DNA from: Sphingobacteriaceae bacterium
GTDB lineage: Bacteria > Bacteroidota > Bacteroidia > Sphingobacteriales > Sphingobacteriaceae
NCBI GenBank assembly: GCA_947458875.1
Contig: CANGZD010000001.1
Coordinates: 62,001-126,000, forward strand
Length of the DNA stretch: 64,000 nt
Direction: 5' to 3'
Below are positions 17,451 through 27,395 of the stretch, piece after piece. Positions within the stretch are counted from its first letter, which is position 1, and each line of letters opens with the position of its first letter. The translations under genes and the position numbers were made by a program. The notes beneath the pieces were generated by a model. The model made no database searches. It was not told where the DNA came from and saw only the letters and a program-made list of their open reading frames with translations.

Positions 17451-19106
17451 ATGCAGTTTGAAATGTTAAAAGAAAAATCATCTATTATTAAGGTGATTGG
17501 TGTGGGCGGCGGTGGCGGCAATGCCGTTAATCATATGTATCGCCAGGGTATAACCGGGGTAGATTTCATCATTTGTAATACGGATGCACAGGCCTTAGAA
17601 CTAAGTCCGATTCCAAATAAAGTTCAGTTAGGAGCCAGCCTTACAGAGGGAATGGGTGCCGGTTCGATACCCGAAGTTGGAAAAAACTCTGCTATCGAAA
17701 ATATTGACGACATCAAACAGATGTTGGGTAGTAATACCAAGATGTTGTTCATCACTGCTGGAATGGGTGGTGGCACCGGTACTGGAGCCAGCCCGATTAT
17801 TGCCAAAGCGGCCAAGGAGATGGACATCTTAACAGTAGCTATTGTAACCACTCCTTTTTCATTTGAGGGCAAGCGCCGTAAAATGCAGGCCGAAGAAGGT
17901 TTGGAGGAAATTAAGAAATATGTTGATTCTTTCCTGGTAATTTCTAATGATCGCCTGAGGGAAATCTTTGGTAACCTAACCCTTGGTTCAGCTTTTGGGC
18001 AGGCAGATGATATTTTAACTACTGCCGCCAAAGGTATTGCCGAAATTATCACCATTCCGGGCTATATCAACGTCGACTTTAAAGATGTCCGCACCGTGAT
18101 GAAAGACAGTGGGGTATCCATCATGGGTAGCCATGCAGCCGAGGGTGAAAATCGTGCCCTAAAGGCGGTAGAAGGTGCATTAAGTTCGCCATTGTTAGAG
18201 GATAATGAAATAGAAGGTGCTCGATATATTTTACTGAATATTACTTCAGGAGACAAAGAAGTAACCATGGATGAAGTTTCCGTGATCACCGATTATATCC
18301 AACAAGAAGCAGGCTTAGCGGCCGACCTCATTTGGGGTAATTGTACCGACGATACGCTGGGTGATAAATTATCCGTAACCATTATTGCTACCGGCTTTCA
18401 AACCAGTGAACAAAGGCAGGTAGAAAAAGGCAACTACCAGCAAAAAACAGCATTTTTAGAAACGGAACAGGCACCCTTGGTGAAACCAGTAGAGCTGGTT
18501 AACTCTTTCATTGAAGACAAAGAAGAGTCAATAGAATTAACTGAGCCAGTTTTGAAAACCAGCGTGTTAGATCTCTTTGCAGAAATGGATACCGTTGTAG
18601 CAAATGAGCCTGAAACTCATTTTGAGGAACCACTTGCTGAACCGATTCTATTTGAAGCCCAAACGGAAGCTATGGAGCTGAACGAAATGCAGCCTGCTCC
18701 TTTCGAATTCGAAATGAAAGTAGAGGAGGAGAGCACTGTACTTTTTCAAAGTCAAACTTTTGAAAACGAAAGCACTGAATTGGAGTTTTCGGCTCCATCA
18801 GCACCAGAACAAGAGGAAGTGCCTCAAATTCAGATGCAAACTATCCACTCAGATGATTCTGTAGAGGAGCAATTGAAAAAATCAAAAGAACGTATTATGC
18901 GTTTAAAGGACCTTAGCATGAAACTCCGTACCAGTAATGGTTTGCAGGAATTAGAAAATGAGCCCGCATATAAACGTAAACAGATGTCTTTAGATCAGGT
19001 GCCTCATTCTTCAGAATCGCAGGTTTCACGTTTTACCCTTTCAACTGAAGAGGGAATTACTGAAATCAGACCTAATAATTCTTTTCTACACGATAACGTA
19101 GACTAA
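17451..19106 (+). CDS. ftsZ: Tubulin-like cell division GTPase FtsZ
   Basis: FtsZ polymerises with GTP to form the division ring. The 551-residue protein has the N-terminal loop VGVGGGGGNAVNHM and the tubulin signature GGGTGTG at residues 106-112. NDRLREIFGN and the T7-loop segment NVDFKDVRTVM follow. The GTPase and C-terminal domains end near residue 325. About 200 residues of acidic, Glu/Pro-rich linker follow, then a basic patch (EQLKKSKERIMRLKDL) and a short tail ending FLHDNVD. It is much longer than E. coli FtsZ (383 residues). It has its own 123-base upstream region with DnaA-box-like sites, so separate transcription is likely. Confidence 0.98.
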   Translation: MQFEMLKEKSSIIKVIGVGGGGGNAVNHMYRQGITGVDFIICNTDAQALELSPIPNKVQLGASLTEGMGAGSIPEVGKNSAIENIDDIKQMLGSNTKMLFITAGMGGGTGTGASPIIAKAAKEMDILTVAIVTTPFSFEGKRRKMQAEEGLEEIKKYVDSFLVISNDRLREIFGNLTLGSAFGQADDILTTAAKGIAEIITIPGYINVDFKDVRTVMKDSGVSIMGSHAAEGENRALKAVEGALSSPLLEDNEIEGARYILLNITSGDKEVTMDEVSVITDYIQQEAGLAADLIWGNCTDDTLGDKLSVTIIATGFQTSEQRQVEKGNYQQKTAFLETEQAPLVKPVELVNSFIEDKEESIELTEPVLKTSVLDLFAEMDTVVANEPETHFEEPLAEPILFEAQTEAMELNEMQPAPFEFEMKVEEESTVLFQSQTFENESTELEFSAPSAPEQEEVPQIQMQTIHSDDSVEEQLKKSKERIMRLKDLSMKLRTSNGLQELENEPAYKRKQMSLDQVPHSSESQVSRFTLSTEEGITEIRPNNSFLHDNVD

Positions 19107-19142
19107 AAATTGAAAGCCCCCTAATTTGGGGGCTTTCAATTT
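19107..19142 (+). terminator. Terminator closing the dcw cluster
   Basis: A perfect 15-base inverted repeat (AAATTGAAAGCCCCC and its complement) with a TAATTT loop begins at the ftsZ stop codon. It is nearly symmetrical. Confidence 0.9.
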
Positions 19143-19169
19143 AATCGCATTTACATGACAGTATTTTAA

Positions 19170-19200
19170 TTGATTTATAGGCTGTCAAACCTTAAATTTG
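19170..19200 (+). promoter_or_regulatory. Bacteroidota-type promoter for the oxoamine synthase gene
   Basis: TTG at 19170-19172 and TAAATTTG at 19193-19200 are separated by 20 bases. This matches the known Bacteroidota primary-sigma consensus (-33 TTG, about 19-21 bases, -7 TAnnTTTG). The predicted leader is about 25 bases. Confidence 0.7.
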
Positions 19201-19230
19201 CTTTCATTAGAAACTTAACAATTCATTACA

Positions 19231-20472
19231 TTGGATATTTTTGATAAGATAAAGAAACACATGGGCCCTATTGGTCAACACCAAAAAATGGCTCATGGTT
19301 ATTTTGCTTTCCCAAAACTGGAAGGCGAAATTGCTCCTCACATGAATTTTCGCGGTAAGGAACACTTGGTATGGAGTTTAAATAATTACCTCGGTTTGGC
19401 AAACCATCCGGAGGTTCGGGAAGCCGATGCTACTGCTGCTGCCGAATTTGGGATGGCTTATCCTATGGGTGCCCGTATGATGTCAGGAAACTCCAACCAT
19501 CATGAAGCATTAGAAAGAGAATTAGCGGAGTTTGTGGGCAAAGAAGACGCTTTTTTGCTTAATTATGGCTATCAGGGGATCATGTCGGCCATCGATGCTT
19601 TAGTGGATCGTAACGACGTAATTGTTTACGATGCCGAATCGCATGCTTGTATCATCGATGGCTTGCGCCTGCACATGGGAAAGCGTTTTGTTTATCAGCA
19701 TAATGATATTGATAGTTGTGTAAAGCAATTAGAAAGAGCTACCAAGTTGGTAGAGCAAACCGGTGGAGGTATTTTAGTGATTACCGAGGGTGTTTTTGGA
19801 ATGTCGGGTGCCCAAGGAAAATTAAAAGATATTGTAGAGCTCAAGAAAAAATTCAATTTCCGTTTATTAATAGATGATGCTCATGGCTTTGGTACCATGG
19901 GTCCAACCGGCGCAGGAACACACGAAGCGCAGAATTGTATAGATGGGGTAGATGTTTATTTTGGTACTTTCGCTAAATCGATGGCAGGTATTGGGGCATT
20001 TATTGCTACCAGCGAAGAAATCACCAATTTCTTGAGATACAACATGCGTTCACAAACCTTCGCTAAAGCCCTGCCTATGCCAATGGTAGTGGGTTTGCGT
20101 AAACGTTTGGAGGTGTTAAAGGCCAATCCGGAATTGAGAGAGAAATTATGGACCATTGCCACTGCCTTACAAAAAGGACTGAAAGAACGCGGTTTTGATA
20201 TTGGTGTAACTAATACGATGGTAACACCAGTATTCTTGAAAGGTGAATTATCTGAAGCAACCGCCATTACAATGGATCTTCGTGAAAACTATGGTATCTT
20301 CTGTTCTATTGTAGTATATCCGGTTATTCCAAAAGGATTAATTGAATTACGTTTGATTCCTACTGCCATGCATACGCTTGAAGATGTGCAACGCACACTG
20401 GATGCCTTTAGTGAAGTAGGCGAACGCTTGAAAAATGGGTATTACCGCGAACAAAACGCTGTAAAAGCCTAA
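19231..20472 (+). CDS. PLP-dependent alpha-oxoamine synthase family acyltransferase
   Basis: Members of this family (KBL, AONS, serine palmitoyltransferase, cysteate acyltransferase) condense an amino acid with an acyl thioester and release CO2. The 413-residue protein has the expected PLP residues: H138 in DAESHACIIDG (stacks on PLP), D215 and H218 in LLIDDAHGFG, and the Schiff-base lysine K249 in FGTFAKSMAG. The start is TTG at 19231; an internal ATG at 19261 would remove ten residues. In Bacteroidota this family makes the base of sphingolipids or sulfonolipids. This copy departs from the Bacteroidetes serine palmitoyltransferases I remember, so the substrate is open. It is a single gene with its own promoter and terminator. 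Confidence 0.8.
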   Translation: MDIFDKIKKHMGPIGQHQKMAHGYFAFPKLEGEIAPHMNFRGKEHLVWSLNNYLGLANHPEVREADATAAAEFGMAYPMGARMMSGNSNHHEALERELAEFVGKEDAFLLNYGYQGIMSAIDALVDRNDVIVYDAESHACIIDGLRLHMGKRFVYQHNDIDSCVKQLERATKLVEQTGGGILVITEGVFGMSGAQGKLKDIVELKKKFNFRLLIDDAHGFGTMGPTGAGTHEAQNCIDGVDVYFGTFAKSMAGIGAFIATSEEITNFLRYNMRSQTFAKALPMPMVVGLRKRLEVLKANPELREKLWTIATALQKGLKERGFDIGVTNTMVTPVFLKGELSEATAITMDLRENYGIFCSIVVYPVIPKGLIELRLIPTAMHTLEDVQRTLDAFSEVGERLKNGYYREQNAVKA

Positions 20473-20490
20473 ATTTTTCTATATTTTTAA

Positions 20491-20525
20491 AATGCCCCTT
20501 AGGATTATCTAAGGGGCATTTTTTG
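20491..20525 (+). terminator. Terminator after the oxoamine synthase gene
   Basis: An 11-base inverted repeat (AATGCCCCTTA / TAAGGGGCATT) around an 8-base loop is followed by a T-run. Confidence 0.9.
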
Positions 20526-20542
20526 TTTATAAATACCCTGTA

Positions 20543-20557
20543 TGTAATTGTATTACA
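20543..20557. repeat. Short palindrome TGTAAT-N3-ATTACA
   Basis: A 6-base perfect inverted repeat with a 3-base spacer sits in the 265-base region upstream of the histone-like gene. It has the geometry of an operator for a dimeric regulator, but no regulator can be named. Confidence 0.35.
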
Positions 20558-20606
20558 GTGTTTTATAATTTTAATTTGACTTTTTGTTGTGGAGAAGGCC
20601 TTAAAA

Positions 20607-20615
20607 TGTGGAAAA
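20607..20615 (-). promoter_or_regulatory. DnaA-box-like 9-mer upstream of the histone-like gene
   Basis: The plus strand reads TGTGGAAAA, identical to the 9-mers near mraZ and ftsZ. A one-mismatch copy, TGTGGAGAA, lies at 20588-20596. Confidence 0.35.
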
Positions 20616-20737
20616 AAACCACTAAAAACAGCGATTTTTATTTGTTCGAGCTATTCTTTTTTAAATAAAAAGACTCTACATTAGCTCAACGTTATTACCA
20701 AATAACCTTATTAAACAACATTTAAATCAATAAAAAG

Positions 20738-20917
20738 ATGAAAAAATTTAACGAATTCAAAGCTTTAGTAGCTGCCTTAGAAGGTGATGCTGACAAATTT
20801 TACAACAAAGGAAACAGCGCTGCTGGTACCCGTGTTCGTAAAGGTATGCAAGATCTTAAAAACTTAGCTCAGGCTATCCGTTTAGAAGTTCAAGAAACTA
20901 AAAACAAAGCAAAGTAA
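20738..20917 (+). CDS. Histone H1-like small basic protein
   Basis: This 59-residue protein begins MKKFNEFKALV and is rich in Lys, Ala and Arg, with DADKFYNKGNSAAGTRVRKGM in the centre. It matches the short bacterial histone H1/Hc1-like proteins common in Bacteroidota, which are thought to bind DNA or the nucleoid. A purine-rich AAAAAGATG context surrounds the start. Codons are those of a highly expressed gene (AAC, CGT, GCT, GAA). It is monocistronic: a 265-base upstream region contains a palindrome and a DnaA-box-like site, and a perfect terminator follows. DNA binding is inferred from the family. Confidence 0.88.
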   Translation: MKKFNEFKALVAALEGDADKFYNKGNSAAGTRVRKGMQDLKNLAQAIRLEVQETKNKAK

Positions 20918-20935
20918 TTTAATTACTTAGCACAT

Positions 20936-20969
20936 AAAAAAGGCTTTCTGAATTCAGAAAGCCTTTTTT
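20936..20969. terminator. Bidirectional terminator between the histone-like gene and dapA
   Basis: AAAAAAGGCTTTCTG and its exact complement flank a two-base centre, with A-run and T-run on the two sides. It can serve both the plus-strand histone-like gene and the minus-strand dapA. Confidence 0.92.
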
Positions 20970-20988
20970 ATTATATATCTCCAATGTT

Positions 20989-21873
20989 CTATTTCAAATT
21001 ACTCAGCTCTTTTGCAATTTTTTGCTCGGTGTTGGTACTTACTGGTACTAAAGGTAATCGCAGATGATCTTCACAAATATTTAATTGCTTTAAGGCAGAT
21101 TTAACTCCAGCCGGATTACCCTCCACAAAGCACAGATTGGTGAATTCGAGCAAACTGTAATGCAGCGGCTGAGCTTCCACAAACTTACCAGCCAGGCAAG
21201 TACGAACCATGGTAGAAAATACCTTTGGTAGTGCGTTAGCTACTACAGAGATCACCCCAACGGCACCCAGTGCAATCATAGGCAAGGTCAGTGGATCGTC
21301 GCCCGATATCAGCATAAAACCTTCCGGTTTTTCGGCAGCGATTTTATTGAATTGGTCGAAATTGGCCGAAGCTTCCTTTACGGCGATGATATTTTTGAAC
21401 TCTTTTGCCAATCGTAGCACCGTATCGGCGCTCACCATACTGCCGGTTCTACCAGGAACATTGTATAAAATGATGGGAAGCGGGGAAACTTCAGCAATCG
21501 CTTTATAGTGCTGATAGATGCCTTCTTGAGTGGGTTTGTTATAATAGGGACTAACCGATAGAATGGCATCGAAACCTTTCGAATCAAAATTCTTCAATGT
21601 TTCTACGATCTCGGCAGTATTATTTCCGCCAATACCAGCAACTAAGGGCACTCTACCGTTCACCTTTTCTACGGTAAAATCCCAGATGGCTTTCTTCTCA
21701 TCTTTGCTTAAGGTAGCAGTTTCTCCGGTGGTGCCTAAACTTACCAAGTATTCTGCTCCGCCATTAATGATATGGTCGATCAGGTTTTTTAAACCCGGAA
21801 AGTCTATTGAACCATCTGCCTTGAAAGGTGTAACCATCGCCACACCGGTGCCGTAAAATTTGTTCATTGCCAT
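20989..21873 (-). CDS. dapA: 4-hydroxy-tetrahydrodipicolinate synthase
   Basis: DapA condenses pyruvate with aspartate semialdehyde at the start of lysine and meso-DAP synthesis. The 294-residue protein is a class I aldolase-type TIM barrel. Key residues are the Thr pair in SLGTTGETATL (about 48-49), Tyr137 in ILYNVPGRTG and the Schiff-base Lys166 in IIAVKEASAN. ATG is used at 21873; a second ATG two codons later is equally plausible (MNKFYGTG). It lies 20 bases downstream of ligA and is likely cotranscribed. Confidence 0.95.
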   Translation of the reverse strand: MAMNKFYGTGVAMVTPFKADGSIDFPGLKNLIDHIINGGAEYLVSLGTTGETATLSKDEKKAIWDFTVEKVNGRVPLVAGIGGNNTAEIVETLKNFDSKGFDAILSVSPYYNKPTQEGIYQHYKAIAEVSPLPIILYNVPGRTGSMVSADTVLRLAKEFKNIIAVKEASANFDQFNKIAAEKPEGFMLISGDDPLTLPMIALGAVGVISVVANALPKVFSTMVRTCLAGKFVEAQPLHYSLLEFTNLCFVEGNPAGVKSALKQLNICEDHLRLPLVPVSTNTEQKIAKELSNLK

Positions 21874-21893
21874 GTGATTGAAATTAAAATTAG

Positions 21894-23927
<2,034 letters not shown>

Positions 23928-24617
23928 TTAAGGTTTAAGGCAGCTGTCCAGTTGCAACTGAATTTCTATAAAAATATTCCGAAAATCGGCTTTTAGAATT
24001 TCCCTGTATTCCATCAATACCTTGGTCAGATCTTGAGAATTGGTTTGCTGTAAACCCTCGGGCCAAAGTCGCATGCTAATTCGGTTAAGTGCATATACAA
24101 TTTGTTCACTATCGCGATAGCTGTACAGGTAACGACTCGAAATAAACTTTTCATAAAATGTGAAAAAAATGTGAGACTCTTCAATGCTATTTAATTTTAA
24201 AAATGAAGCTATTTTTTGCCGATCGACACCATTCAGTTGATGGTAGAATTGATCCGCATCAATCATTCCTTCAGTCAGGAGCAAACTGTCTAACATCAAT
24301 TCCAAACTAATGTGGGCCAAAAATGAAGGCCAAACTTTGCTGGGTTTTAAAATATCGCCCAATGCCTGTTTGATGGCTGCCACGTGATCATTAAAAAAGA
24401 CAGCACTGTGGAATTTTTTATCCACGTACAAGTGTCTTTTCCAACCTGCTAAAATTGACTGATGAGCAAGGTCGTTTTTAAAAAGTACCTCATTTTTATG
24501 TGGATGAGGATTCCATTTCTTATTCGCATTTTTCAATAGGTCGGGTAATACCGTGCCCAAGGCAAGGTAGGGATCATCTGTGAATCGATCGAAATAGAAA
24601 TGCGACAAAAAATTCAT
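23928..24617 (-). CDS. Acyl carrier protein phosphodiesterase-like protein (AcpH/DUF479 type)
   Basis: AcpH-type enzymes remove phosphopantetheine from acyl carrier protein and belong to the HD-domain-like superfamily. The 229-residue protein starts MNFLSHFYFDRF, close to the family start MNFLAHLHLA. It has LALGTVLPDLLKN with the conserved Asp26 and a central HISLELMLDSLLL segment. Similarity is otherwise weak and the protein is longer than typical AcpH (about 190), so catalytic function is uncertain. It reads toward ligA with an 18-base gap. It diverges from tyrS. Confidence 0.55.
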   Translation of the reverse strand: MNFLSHFYFDRFTDDPYLALGTVLPDLLKNANKKWNPHPHKNEVLFKNDLAHQSILAGWKRHLYVDKKFHSAVFFNDHVAAIKQALGDILKPSKVWPSFLAHISLELMLDSLLLTEGMIDADQFYHQLNGVDRQKIASFLKLNSIEESHIFFTFYEKFISSRYLYSYRDSEQIVYALNRISMRLWPEGLQQTNSQDLTKVLMEYREILKADFRNIFIEIQLQLDSCLKP

Positions 24618-24687
24618 AAGCTTTCATTAAAAATACATAATCCGAAGCGTAACTAATGCTCATGCGCTATTCATCCGTCAATTCTGT

Positions 24688-24695
24688 TATATTTG
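24688..24695 (+). promoter_or_regulatory. -7 promoter element for tyrS
   Basis: TATATTTG matches TAnnTTTG exactly and lies 25 bases before the ATG. No clear TTG is seen at -33. Confidence 0.5.
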
Positions 24696-24720
24696 CTCAA
24701 CTGATAAAAACGCTGTTTTC

Positions 24721-26004
24721 ATGAATTTTATTGAAGAATTACGCTGGCGTGGCATGCTCCATGATGTAATGCCCGGAACGGAAGAGCAACTGAATAAGGA
24801 ATTGACTTCGGGTTACATAGGTTTTGATCCTACGGCAGATTCTTTACATGTGGGGCACCTGACCCAGATCATGACCCTCATTCATTTTCAGCGGGCCGGT
24901 CATCGTCCGGTGGCATTAGTTGGAGGCGCTACCGGAATGGTAGGCGATCCTTCAGGTAAATCGGCAGAGCGTAATTTGCTTTCTGAGGACGTTTTGTTCC
25001 ATAATGTGAGCTGTCTTGAAACCCAATTGAAAAAATTCCTGGATTTCGATTGCGGAGCCAACAGCGCCCTGATGGTGAACAATTACGATTGGTTCAAAAA
25101 CTTCAGTTTCCTCGATTTTATTCGCGATGTAGGTAAACACATCACTGTAAATTATATGATGGCCAAAGATTCGGTGAAGAAACGTCTGGAAGGTGATTCG
25201 GGAATGTCTTTTACAGAATTTAGCTATCAATTGGTTCAGGGATTTGATTTTTATCATCTCTGGAAAGAAAAAAATTGTTTGGTACAGATGGGTGGTTCAG
25301 ATCAGTGGGGAAACATGGTTACCGGAACTGAGTTGATTCGTCGCAAGGCAGGCGGAAGCGCCTTTGCCATTACTACCGAGCTGATCAAGAAAGCTGATGG
25401 TACCAAATTCGGTAAAACCGAGTCTGGAGCGGTTTGGCTCGATGCTAAAAAAACTTCGCCATTTAAATTTTATCAGTTCTGGCTGAATACCAGCGATGAT
25501 GACGCCAAAACCTGGATCAGGATTTTTACCCTTAAAACCAGGGAAGAAATAGAAACATTGGAAAAAGAACACGATACAGCACCACATCTTCGTTTATTGC
25601 AGAAAGCGCTGGCTGAAGATATTACCATACGTTGTCATGGTGAGGCAGCCTTGCAAACTGCCTTAAAAACCACCGATTTCTTATTTGGTAATGGTTCGTT
25701 GGAATTCCTTCTGAATTTGAATGATGAGGAGATTTTGGATGTTTTTGAAGGAATCCCTCAATTTAAGGTACCAGGCTCAGTATTAAAGAATGGCATTATG
25801 CTAAATGACCTTCTTGCCGAATATGCGCCTGTTTTCCCCTCTAAAAGTGAGGCCCGAAAAATGATTCAGGGTGGTGGAGTAGCGCTTAATAAAGAGAAAT
25901 TAGCTGACCCGGCTCAAGTAATTGATGCTGCACAACTCATCAAGAGTAAATACCTGGTGGTGCAAAAAGGGAAAAAGAATTATTTCCTGCTGATAGCCGA
26001 ATAA
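24721..26004 (+). CDS. tyrS: Tyrosyl-tRNA synthetase
   Basis: TyrRS charges tRNA-Tyr. The 427-residue class I synthetase has [17 protein letters not shown] containing the HIGH-type motif HVGH. It also has [17 protein letters not shown], the tyrosine-binding [12 protein letters not shown] and [11 protein letters not shown], and a KMSKS-type loop [10 protein letters not shown]-terminal S4 RNA-binding domain follows ([19 protein letters not shown]). It ends exactly where the convergent LuxE-like gene ends, with no intergenic base and no terminator. Confidence 0.97.
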   Translation: MNFIEELRWRGMLHDVMPGTEEQLNKELTSGYIGFDPTADSLHVGHLTQIMTLIHFQRAGHRPVALVGGATGMVGDPSGKSAERNLLSEDVLFHNVSCLETQLKKFLDFDCGANSALMVNNYDWFKNFSFLDFIRDVGKHITVNYMMAKDSVKKRLEGDSGMSFTEFSYQLVQGFDFYHLWKEKNCLVQMGGSDQWGNMVTGTELIRRKAGGSAFAITTELIKKADGTKFGKTESGAVWLDAKKTSPFKFYQFWLNTSDDDAKTWIRIFTLKTREEIETLEKEHDTAPHLRLLQKALAEDITIRCHGEAALQTALKTTDFLFGNGSLEFLLNLNDEEILDVFEGIPQFKVPGSVLKNGIMLNDLLAEYAPVFPSKSEARKMIQGGGVALNKEKLADPAQVIDAAQLIKSKYLVVQKGKKNYFLLIAE

Positions 26005-26988
26005 TTACTGCACCAAAAGGTTGCAGCCACGAATATCACTGTGGTCAAACCGGCCTAAAACCTCAAATTGGCCCTCTTCATGGAGGCGCCCCAAATCTTG
26101 CGTGGCAATAAAAGAACAAGAATAAATATTAGCCAGATCTATTACATTGATGCCGCCAGTTTTGTTGGCCGATAAATACTGGAAGGGATCATTGGTATCG
26201 CGGATCATCACTTTCATCCAAGGCGGACACTCGAAAATGCCATTGCCTTTTGAGTAGGCTTGCGAAAGCAATTCCGTCATACCATATTCAGAGTGAATTT
26301 TTTGCACACCAAATCCCTGGCAAAGGATTTCATGTAACTCCTCCCTTACCATTTCTTTGCGTTTGCCTTTCATCCCTCCGGTTTCCATCACAATGAGCTC
26401 CGGAAATTGGAATTGCTGCGTTTCGATAAAGTCGAGCAAGGCATAAGTCACCCCTATTAAAATTACTTTTTGCTTTTCATTTTGTAGTTGACGTAGTTTT
26501 TCGGCTAATTCCTGGTGATTATAGAGGAAGTAATTGCTGTTCGGCCGACTTTTACTCATCAGATCGTCAATCATGTAGATCAACGATGACCCTTCCCGCT
26601 CGGCATAGGAGGGCAATAATGCTAATAAATTATACTCAGCAATATCTCCATAAAAAAGTTGGAATGCCTGCTGAAAACTTCGTCGATATAGGTCGAGATC
26701 GACGACGGGATGAAGGCTATTAACTGTACCCGTTGTGCCCGAACTGCTGAATATAATGGCGGGTTCTGTATTACTGCTCAGGATTTGGTGACTCTTGAAA
26801 AAAGAAATAGGTAGAAAAGGGATTGCTGATACAGTTTCGATCTCAGCACTTTTGATACCCAAATGCTGAATAAATTCGCGGTAAACCGGATTGTTTTCGG
26901 CTTGAAACTGAAAAACCTCCAGTGCTTTAGTCTCAAAGTCCTGGAGGTTTTTGATCTTAAATATTTCTTCAGCCAAATGTTTGATCAC
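26005..26988 (-). CDS. LuxE-like acyl-protein synthetase / adenylate-forming enzyme
   Basis: LuxE-type enzymes activate a fatty acid with ATP and hold it as an acyl-enzyme. The adenylation signature SSSGTTG lies about 85 residues in. A second family segment reads SEYGMTELLSQAY, and LIGVTYALL and VMETGGMKGKRKEM are typical of this group. The start chosen is GTG at 26988 (327 residues), because TATCTTTG ends four bases upstream; an in-frame TTG at 27003 would add five residues. It may form a unit with the upstream membrane protein and penicillin acylase. No LuxC or LuxD partner is nearby, so the acceptor is unknown. Confidence 0.72.
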   Translation of the reverse strand: MIKHLAEEIFKIKNLQDFETKALEVFQFQAENNPVYREFIQHLGIKSAEIETVSAIPFLPISFFKSHQILSSNTEPAIIFSSSGTTGTVNSLHPVVDLDLYRRSFQQAFQLFYGDIAEYNLLALLPSYAEREGSSLIYMIDDLMSKSRPNSNYFLYNHQELAEKLRQLQNEKQKVILIGVTYALLDFIETQQFQFPELIVMETGGMKGKRKEMVREELHEILCQGFGVQKIHSEYGMTELLSQAYSKGNGIFECPPWMKVMIRDTNDPFQYLSANKTGGINVIDLANIYSCSFIATQDLGRLHEEGQFEVLGRFDHSDIRGCNLLVQ

Positions 26989-26992
26989 CTTG

Positions 26993-27000
26993 CAAAGATA
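26993..27000 (-). promoter_or_regulatory. -7 element four bases before the LuxE-like GTG
   Basis: The minus strand reads TATCTTTG-CAAG-GTG, an exact TAnnTTTG. It predicts a leaderless transcript and helps choose GTG 26988 as the start. Confidence 0.55.
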
Positions 27001-27021
27001 CAATTTGCAGGGGGAGCATTT

Positions 27022-27378
27022 TTATCTGCTACGTCTAAAAAAACCTTTTTTAAATGATGCACCAGCCAGTGCTGCAGTTCCGGCTACCAGTCCGCCCAGT
27101 ACACCAGTAATCAGCACTAAGATGAGCCAGTTTAAGTCCGAATCTGGCAGCATTAACATCTGTGCCACTCGATTTGCCAATAAATTTTCGTTGGGTAAAC
27201 TACGAAATAGCGACATGCACGCCCAAAGGATAAAAATGGCACTAAAGCCATTCCAGAATGATTTCTTTTCACTTTGTCCGTTCCATGCAGCTAAGGCAAA
27301 AGCAATGGGAGTAATCACCCACCATGGCAAAAAGAATTGAGCAATTAAAGAAATGAACAGTATTAGGATGAATAACAT
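27022..27378 (-). CDS. Small hypothetical membrane protein
   Basis: I do not recognise this 118-residue protein. It has two hydrophobic segments near the N-terminus (about 2-35) and another near 45-60. A C-terminal helix with many Gly and Ala (LVLITGVLGGLVAGTAALAG, about 86-106) is followed by a very basic tail (KKGFFRRSR) that is probably cytoplasmic. It starts 17 bases downstream of the penicillin acylase stop and ends 33 bases before the LuxE-like start, so cotranscription is likely. No function is proposed. Confidence 0.7.
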   Translation of the reverse strand: MLFILILFISLIAQFFLPWWVITPIAFALAAWNGQSEKKSFWNGFSAIFILWACMSLFRSLPNENLLANRVAQMLMLPDSDLNWLILVLITGVLGGLVAGTAALAGASFKKGFFRRSR

Positions 27379-27395
27379 GATGCGATAATTTTAGG

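Noticed and set aside
3506-20615. DnaA-box-like sites as a replication origin
   Set aside because: There is no dnaA, dnaN, gidA or AT-rich repeat cluster; the boxes are scattered singly or in one pair upstream of division and nucleoid genes.
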